Positions 33,180-37,151 of a stretch of DNA of 37,151 nt are shown here, piece after piece. Location of the stretch: the NCBI GenBank assembly GCA_025934105.1, contig JAICYS010000022.1:1-37151 (forward strand). Reading direction: 5' to 3'. Source of the DNA: Myxococcota bacterium (GTDB lineage Bacteria > Myxococcota_A > Polyangia > Fen-1088). Position 1 is the first letter of the stretch. Each line of letters opens with the position of its first letter. Made by a program: the position numbers and the translations under genes. Under the pieces are notes generated by a model that made no database searches, was not told where the DNA came from, and saw only the letters and a list, made by a program, of their open reading frames with translations.

Positions 33180-34723
33180 TGCCGCCGGCGCTGGGCGCGT
33201 TGTTGCAGGGGTTCGACGGCGTCCGTCCGGCCCGCGATCGCGACGCTGCGTTCGCGGGGGTCGTGGTCAACGAGGTCCGCGACGATTCGCGCCAGGTCCG
33301 GCCCGGCGATCTGTTCGTGGCGGTCCCGGGCGCGGCGGCGGACGGGCGGCGGTTCGTCGCGGACGCGGTCGCGCGCGGTGCCGCCGCGCTGGTCACCGAA
33401 GGCGAGGCGCCCGCCGACTTCCCGGGGATCGCGGTGCTGGTCTCGAACGCCCGGCGGGCGCTGGGCCTGATCGCCGCCAACCGGTTCGGCGCGGCGCAGG
33501 CGCTGACGCTGACGGCCGTGACCGGCACCAACGGCAAGACCACCACCACCTATCTGCTGGAGGCGATGCTGCAGGCGGCCGGGCGGCCGGCCGGCGTGTT
33601 CGGAACCATCGCCTATCGCGCGCCCGGGCTGCCCGGGCGGGCCGCTCCGCTGACCACGCCCGGCGCGTTGATGCTGCACGAGCTGTTGAGCCAGATGCGC
33701 GCGGTCGGGACGACGGACGTCGTGCTAGAAGCGACTTCACACGCCCTGGAACAAGGGCGGCTGGACGGCTGTCGGTTTCGGGTTGCGGGGTTGACCAACC
33801 TGACCCAGGACCACCTGGACTATCACGGCACCATGGCAGAGTACGAAGCGGCGAAGGCGATCCTGTTCGAGCGGCTGCTGGATCCCGCGCGGGGCGTGGC
33901 CGTGACCTTCGCGGACGACGAGGCGGGCCGGCGCATGCAAGCCCGCGCGCGCGGCGCCGCGACGCTGTCGGTGGCCCGGCGTCCGGGCGCGGGCGCGCGC
34001 GGCGCCGACGTGGTCGTCGAGGAGGCGCAGCTCACGCCCGGCGGGACGCGCGCGACTTTTGCGACGCCCTCGGGCAGGCTGGACATCGCGTCGCCGCTGG
34101 TGGGCGGCTACAACCTGGACAACCTGGCCCTGTCGGTGGGGATGGCGATCGCGGCGGGCCTGGACGCGCGCGCCATCGCCGAGGGCGCGGGGCGGTTGCC
34201 GGGCGTTCCGGGGCGCCTGGAGCGGGTGGCCAACGGGCGCGGCGTCCTGTGCCTGGTCGACTACGCCCACACGCCCGACGCGCTGGAGCGCGCAATCGCG
34301 GCGGCCCGCCCGCTGGCCGGCGCCGGGCGCGTGCTCGTGGTGTTCGGGTGCGGCGGCGATCGCGATCGGGGCAAGCGGCCGTTGATGGGCGCAATTGCGG
34401 CGCGCGACGCCGATCTGGCGGTCGTCACGTCGGACAACCCGCGCACCGAAGATCCGGCGGCCATCGTGGCGCAGGTCGTGGCGGGCGTCCGGCAGGCCGG
34501 CGTTCCCGAGTTGCCGGCCGACGCGCTGGGATCGGCCGCCCGCGGCTTTCACGTCGAGGTCGACCGCCGGGCCGCCATCCGGCGGGCCGCAGCGGCGGCC
34601 CGGGCGGGCGACGTGCTGCTCATCGCCGGCAAGGGGCACGAGGACTACCAGATCGTCGGATCGACCCGGATTCACTTCGACGATCGCGAGGAGGCGGCGG
34701 CCGCGCTGGCGCTGCCGGCATGA
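33179..34723 (+). CDS. murE: UDP-MurNAc-L-Ala-D-Glu:meso-diaminopimelate ligase
   Basis: A 514-residue Mur ligase that adds the third residue to the stem peptide in the cytoplasm. The N-terminal domain (VVNEVRDDSRQVRPGDLFVA) is typical. The ATP loop is VTGTNGKTTTT; conserved ATSHALEQGR and NLTQDHLDYHG follow, then VDYAHTPDAL and FGCGGDRDRGKRPLMG. The DNPRTEDP motif identifies the meso-diaminopimelate-adding type rather than the lysine type, so the wall is of the usual Gram-negative kind. The ATG overlaps the ftsI stop (TGATG), and an AGG-containing site lies upstream; the longer open frame reaching back to 32624 is an out-of-frame part of ftsI. It overlaps murF by ATGA. Confidence 0.97.
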   Translation: MPPALGALLQGFDGVRPARDRDAAFAGVVVNEVRDDSRQVRPGDLFVAVPGAAADGRRFVADAVARGAAALVTEGEAPADFPGIAVLVSNARRALGLIAANRFGAAQALTLTAVTGTNGKTTTTYLLEAMLQAAGRPAGVFGTIAYRAPGLPGRAAPLTTPGALMLHELLSQMRAVGTTDVVLEATSHALEQGRLDGCRFRVAGLTNLTQDHLDYHGTMAEYEAAKAILFERLLDPARGVAVTFADDEAGRRMQARARGAATLSVARRPGAGARGADVVVEEAQLTPGGTRATFATPSGRLDIASPLVGGYNLDNLALSVGMAIAAGLDARAIAEGAGRLPGVPGRLERVANGRGVLCLVDYAHTPDALERAIAAARPLAGAGRVLVVFGCGGDRDRGKRPLMGAIAARDADLAVVTSDNPRTEDPAAIVAQVVAGVRQAGVPELPADALGSAARGFHVEVDRRAAIRRAAAAARAGDVLLIAGKGHEDYQIVGSTRIHFDDREEAAAALALPA

Positions 34724-36153
34724 GCGCCGCCAGGCGGCAGATCGCGTTCGCCGTCCGCGCCATGCGCGGCACGCTGCTGCAGGCGGGCGCGGTCGACGGT
34801 TCGTTCGCGGGCGCCGCGGCCGATAGTCGGGCCGTTCAGCCAGGCCAGCTCTTCTTCGCGCTGCCCGGCGAGCGCGTCGACGGCTTCGCGTTCGCCGCCC
34901 AGGCGGCGGCGGCGGGGGCAGCCGGGGTCGTGGTGGCCCGCGACCGCGGAATGCCCGCCGGGGTGCCGGCCGCCGCGATCATCGCCGTCGACGATCCCCG
35001 CCGCGCGCTGGGCGACCTGGCGCGCGCGGTGCGGGCCGAGTTTCGCGGCCTCGTGGTCGGAGTGACCGGCTCGAACGGCAAGACCACCACCAAGGAGCTC
35101 TGCGCGGCCGCCCTCTCGCCGCTGGGGCAGGTCTTGCGGACGCCCGGCAACTTCAACACCGACGTCGGGCTGCCGCTGACCATCCTCTCGGCGTCGGGGG
35201 CCGAGGCGGTCTGGGTGCTGGAGATGGCGATGCGCGCGCGCGGCGAGATCGCGCTGCTGGCCGCGCTGGCGCGTCCGGCCATCGGCATCATCACGAACGT
35301 CGCCGCCGCCCATCTGGAGACGCTGGGGTCGATCGAAGAGGTCGCGCGGGCCAAGGGCGAGCTGTTCGCGTCGCTGGGACCGGAGGGGATCGCGGTGCTG
35401 CCGATCGGCGATCCGCTGGTGGCGGCGCAGGCGGCGCCGGTGGCCCCTTCGCGGCGGATCACCTTCGGCGAGCGCGGCGCCGACGTGCAGGTGCTGGACT
35501 TCGTCCCGAACGGCGCGGCCGGGTCGGTGGTGCGGTTTTCGGTGCGCGGCACGCCGGTGGTGGCTCGCCTGCCGCTTGGCGGCGCTCACAACGCGCGCAA
35601 CGCCGCGGCCGCGCTGGCCACGGCGTCGGCGGCGCGCGTGCCGGCCGTCGAGGCGGCGCGCGGGCTCGAGTCGGTGGCGCTGCCCCCGCATCGGTCCGCG
35701 GCTCGCGTCGCCGGGGGGCGGACCATCTTGGACGATTGCTACAACGCCAACCCCGGCTCGATGCGGGCGGCGCTGTCGGCCCTGGGCGCGGCCGCCGGTG
35801 GCGCGCGGCGGTTCGCGATCCTCGGCGACATGCTGGAGCTGGGCGCCGGCGCCGAGGCGGCCCACCGCGCGCTGGGCCACGCCGCCGGGCTGGAGCTGGC
35901 CGGGCTGGCCGCCGTCGGTCAGTTCGCGCAGGCGGTGGTCGACGAGGCGCGGGTGGCGGGGCTGGATCCCGGCCGCGCGCTGGCGGCCGCGACTGCCGAG
36001 GCGGCCGCCACGGCGCTGGCCGGCTGGACCGCGCCGGGCGATTGGATCCTGGTCAAGGCTTCGCGCGGGCTGCGGCTCGAGCGCGCGGTCGACGCGCTGG
36101 TGGCCAAATTCGAACCGGGCGGCGCCGCCCCCCAACCGGAGCGCAAGGTGTAA
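34720..36153 (+). CDS. murF: UDP-MurNAc-tripeptide:D-alanyl-D-alanine ligase
   Basis: A 477-residue Mur ligase that adds D-Ala-D-Ala to complete the UDP-MurNAc-pentapeptide. Visible blocks: AAADSRAVQPGQLFFALPGERVDG (shown as AAADSRAVQPGQLFFAL), the ATP loop VTGSNGKTTTK, the NFNTDVGLPLTIL segment specific to MurF, EMAMRARGEIALL, ITNVAAAHLETLGS, DDCYNANPGSMRAAL and ILGDMLELGAG. The start ATG overlaps the murE stop (ATGA at 34720-34723). Length is usual. An earlier in-frame opening at 34249 is antisense-like sequence within murE. The gene ends 3 bases before mraY. Confidence 0.97.
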   Translation: MSAARRQIAFAVRAMRGTLLQAGAVDGSFAGAAADSRAVQPGQLFFALPGERVDGFAFAAQAAAAGAAGVVVARDRGMPAGVPAAAIIAVDDPRRALGDLARAVRAEFRGLVVGVTGSNGKTTTKELCAAALSPLGQVLRTPGNFNTDVGLPLTILSASGAEAVWVLEMAMRARGEIALLAALARPAIGIITNVAAAHLETLGSIEEVARAKGELFASLGPEGIAVLPIGDPLVAAQAAPVAPSRRITFGERGADVQVLDFVPNGAAGSVVRFSVRGTPVVARLPLGGAHNARNAAAALATASAARVPAVEAARGLESVALPPHRSAARVAGGRTILDDCYNANPGSMRAALSALGAAAGGARRFAILGDMLELGAGAEAAHRALGHAAGLELAGLAAVGQFAQAVVDEARVAGLDPGRALAAATAEAAATALAGWTAPGDWILVKASRGLRLERAVDALVAKFEPGGAAPQPERKV

Positions 36154-36156
36154 GCG

Positions 36157-37151
36157 ATGCTGTTTCATCTGTTCCACGCATTGCGCGAGCGGATGCCGGG
36201 GGCGAACGTCTTCCGGTACGTCTCGACGCGCGTCGGCCTGGCCACGCTGACGTCGCTGATCATCACGTTCATGGTCGCGCCCTGGTTCATCCGGCGCGCG
36301 CGCGAGCGGCAGCTGGGCGAGGTCATCCGCGAGGACGGACCGGCCGGCCACGCCTCGAAGCGCGGGACGCCGACCATGGGCGGCGCGCTCATCATCATGG
36401 CGCTGACGGCGGCCACCATCCTTTGGTGCGACCTGCGCAGCGAGCTGGTCTGGCTGGCGCTGCTGGTCACCGTCGGATATGGGGCGATCGGGTTCCTGGA
36501 CGACTACCTCAAGATCTCGCGCAAGAACAAGAAGGGGCTGCCCGGCCGACTGAAGCTGGCCGGGCAGCTGGTGATCGGCGCCGTGGCCATGGCCTGGCTG
36601 TACGCGGGCGACGGGCTGCCGCCCGAGGTCCGCCTCCGGCTGGCGCTGCCGCTGGTCAACTTCCACCGCCTTTCCTTCGCGTTGCCGTACGGCGCGTACG
36701 TGGCGTTCGCCGTCTTCGTGCTGATGGCCGAGTCGAACGCCGTCAACTTGACCGACGGTCTGGACGGCCTGGCCATCGGACCGGTCATCATCTGTTCCTT
36801 CACGTTCCTGCTGCTGTCCTACGCGGCCGGCACGACGCTGCGCGACTTCAACATCGCCAACTACCTGGGCATGCCGCACGTGCCGGGGGCCGGCGAGCTG
36901 GCGGTGTTCTGCGGCGCGATGGGGGGCGCCGGGATCGGCTTTCTCTGGTTCAACACCCACCCGGCGCAGGTCTTCATGGGGGACGTCGGCGCGCTGGCGC
37001 TGGGCGGCGCCATCGGCTTCGTCGGGCTGGCGACCAAGACCGAGCTGTCGCTGCCGCTCATCGGCGGCGTGTTCGTCGTCGAGGCGCTGTCCGACATCAT
37101 CCAGGTCGGCTACTACAAGCGGACCAAGAAGCGCATCTTCTTGATGGCGCC
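36157..37151 (+). CDS. mraY: Phospho-MurNAc-pentapeptide translocase, 3' truncated
   Basis: The first 331 residues of a protein normally about 360 long; no stop is reached before the window ends. MraY moves phospho-MurNAc-pentapeptide onto undecaprenyl phosphate to make lipid I in the inner membrane. Motifs are plain: HASKRGTPTMGGALII, the metal-binding FLDDYLKIS and NLTDGLDGLAIGP, and HPAQVFMGDVGALALGG. About nine hydrophobic segments are visible. The ATG lies 3 bases after the murF stop and is the only sensible start. murD and ftsW would normally follow beyond the edge. Confidence 0.97.
   Translation, partial: MLFHLFHALRERMPGANVFRYVSTRVGLATLTSLIITFMVAPWFIRRARERQLGEVIREDGPAGHASKRGTPTMGGALIIMALTAATILWCDLRSELVWLALLVTVGYGAIGFLDDYLKISRKNKKGLPGRLKLAGQLVIGAVAMAWLYAGDGLPPEVRLRLALPLVNFHRLSFALPYGAYVAFAVFVLMAESNAVNLTDGLDGLAIGPVIICSFTFLLLSYAAGTTLRDFNIANYLGMPHVPGAGELAVFCGAMGGAGIGFLWFNTHPAQVFMGDVGALALGGAIGFVGLATKTELSLPLIGGVFVVEALSDIIQVGYYKRTKKRIFLMA

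Noticed and set aside
34672-36960. Minus-strand open frame of 762 codons across murF and mraY
   Set aside because: A shadow of clear plus-strand genes; GC-rich DNA has few stop codons in the antisense frame.

Overview
The window is GC-rich chromosomal DNA (most codons end in G or C) from a bacterium that resembles the Myxococcota or a near relative. The inference rests on content: several Hanks-type Ser/Thr kinases with proline-rich tails, TPR/PEGA proteins, many secreted lipoproteins with long Gly/Ser/Thr spacers and cysteine-rich repeats, a lipase-maturation-factor homologue and a Spherulin-4-like protein. No rRNA, tRNA, CRISPR array, insertion sequence or phage gene was seen.

Layout. 1-3195: the 3' part of a di-haem MauG/CCP-type cytochrome, a small lysine-rich exported protein, and a two-gene unit of exported proteins. 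3352-7416 (minus strand): murC-ftsQ-DUF3052-ftsA, tightly packed, with no ftsZ after ftsA. 7524-20797: mostly secreted or membrane proteins (CBM-like lipoprotein, multi-pass membrane protein, FMN reductase, ABC exporter with a frameshifted ATPase gene, PEGA lipoprotein beside a broken kinase, cysteine-repeat lipoprotein, GH16 glucanase, LMF homologue, VOC protein with a histone-H1-like tail, Spherulin-4 lipoprotein). 20908-26136: a tandem duplication of a two-gene module, kinase plus TPR/PEGA protein. 26218-28217: Hsp20 and argH. 28218-28837: a gene-poor stretch with a candidate structured transcript, a strong intrinsic terminator and GC-rich tandem repeats. 28838-29620: a Fic-fold protein whose catalytic motif is lost. 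29867-37151 (plus strand): rsmH-ftsL-ftsI-murE-murF-mraY, mostly with overlapping stop/start codons, running off the window.

The division and cell-wall (dcw) cluster is therefore present as two blocks that point away from each other and are separated by about 22 kb of accessory DNA. The right block covers rsmH to mraY; the left holds the usual distal end (murC, ftsQ, ftsA). murD, ftsW, murG and ftsZ are not visible; the first three may follow mraY beyond the right edge. MurE carries the DNPR motif of the meso-diaminopimelate-adding enzyme.

Most interesting for follow-up: the degenerate Fic protein with a consensus promoter divergent from rsmH; the structured SD-containing transcript at about 28277-28586; the split, inverted dcw cluster with a DUF3052 gene inside it; the duplicated kinase/TPR-PEGA module; a VOC protein with an H1-like tail; and several hairpin-bearing tandem repeats. 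Two genes carry frameshifts that may be real decay or sequence error. All function calls come from recognition of motifs by eye; no database search was run.
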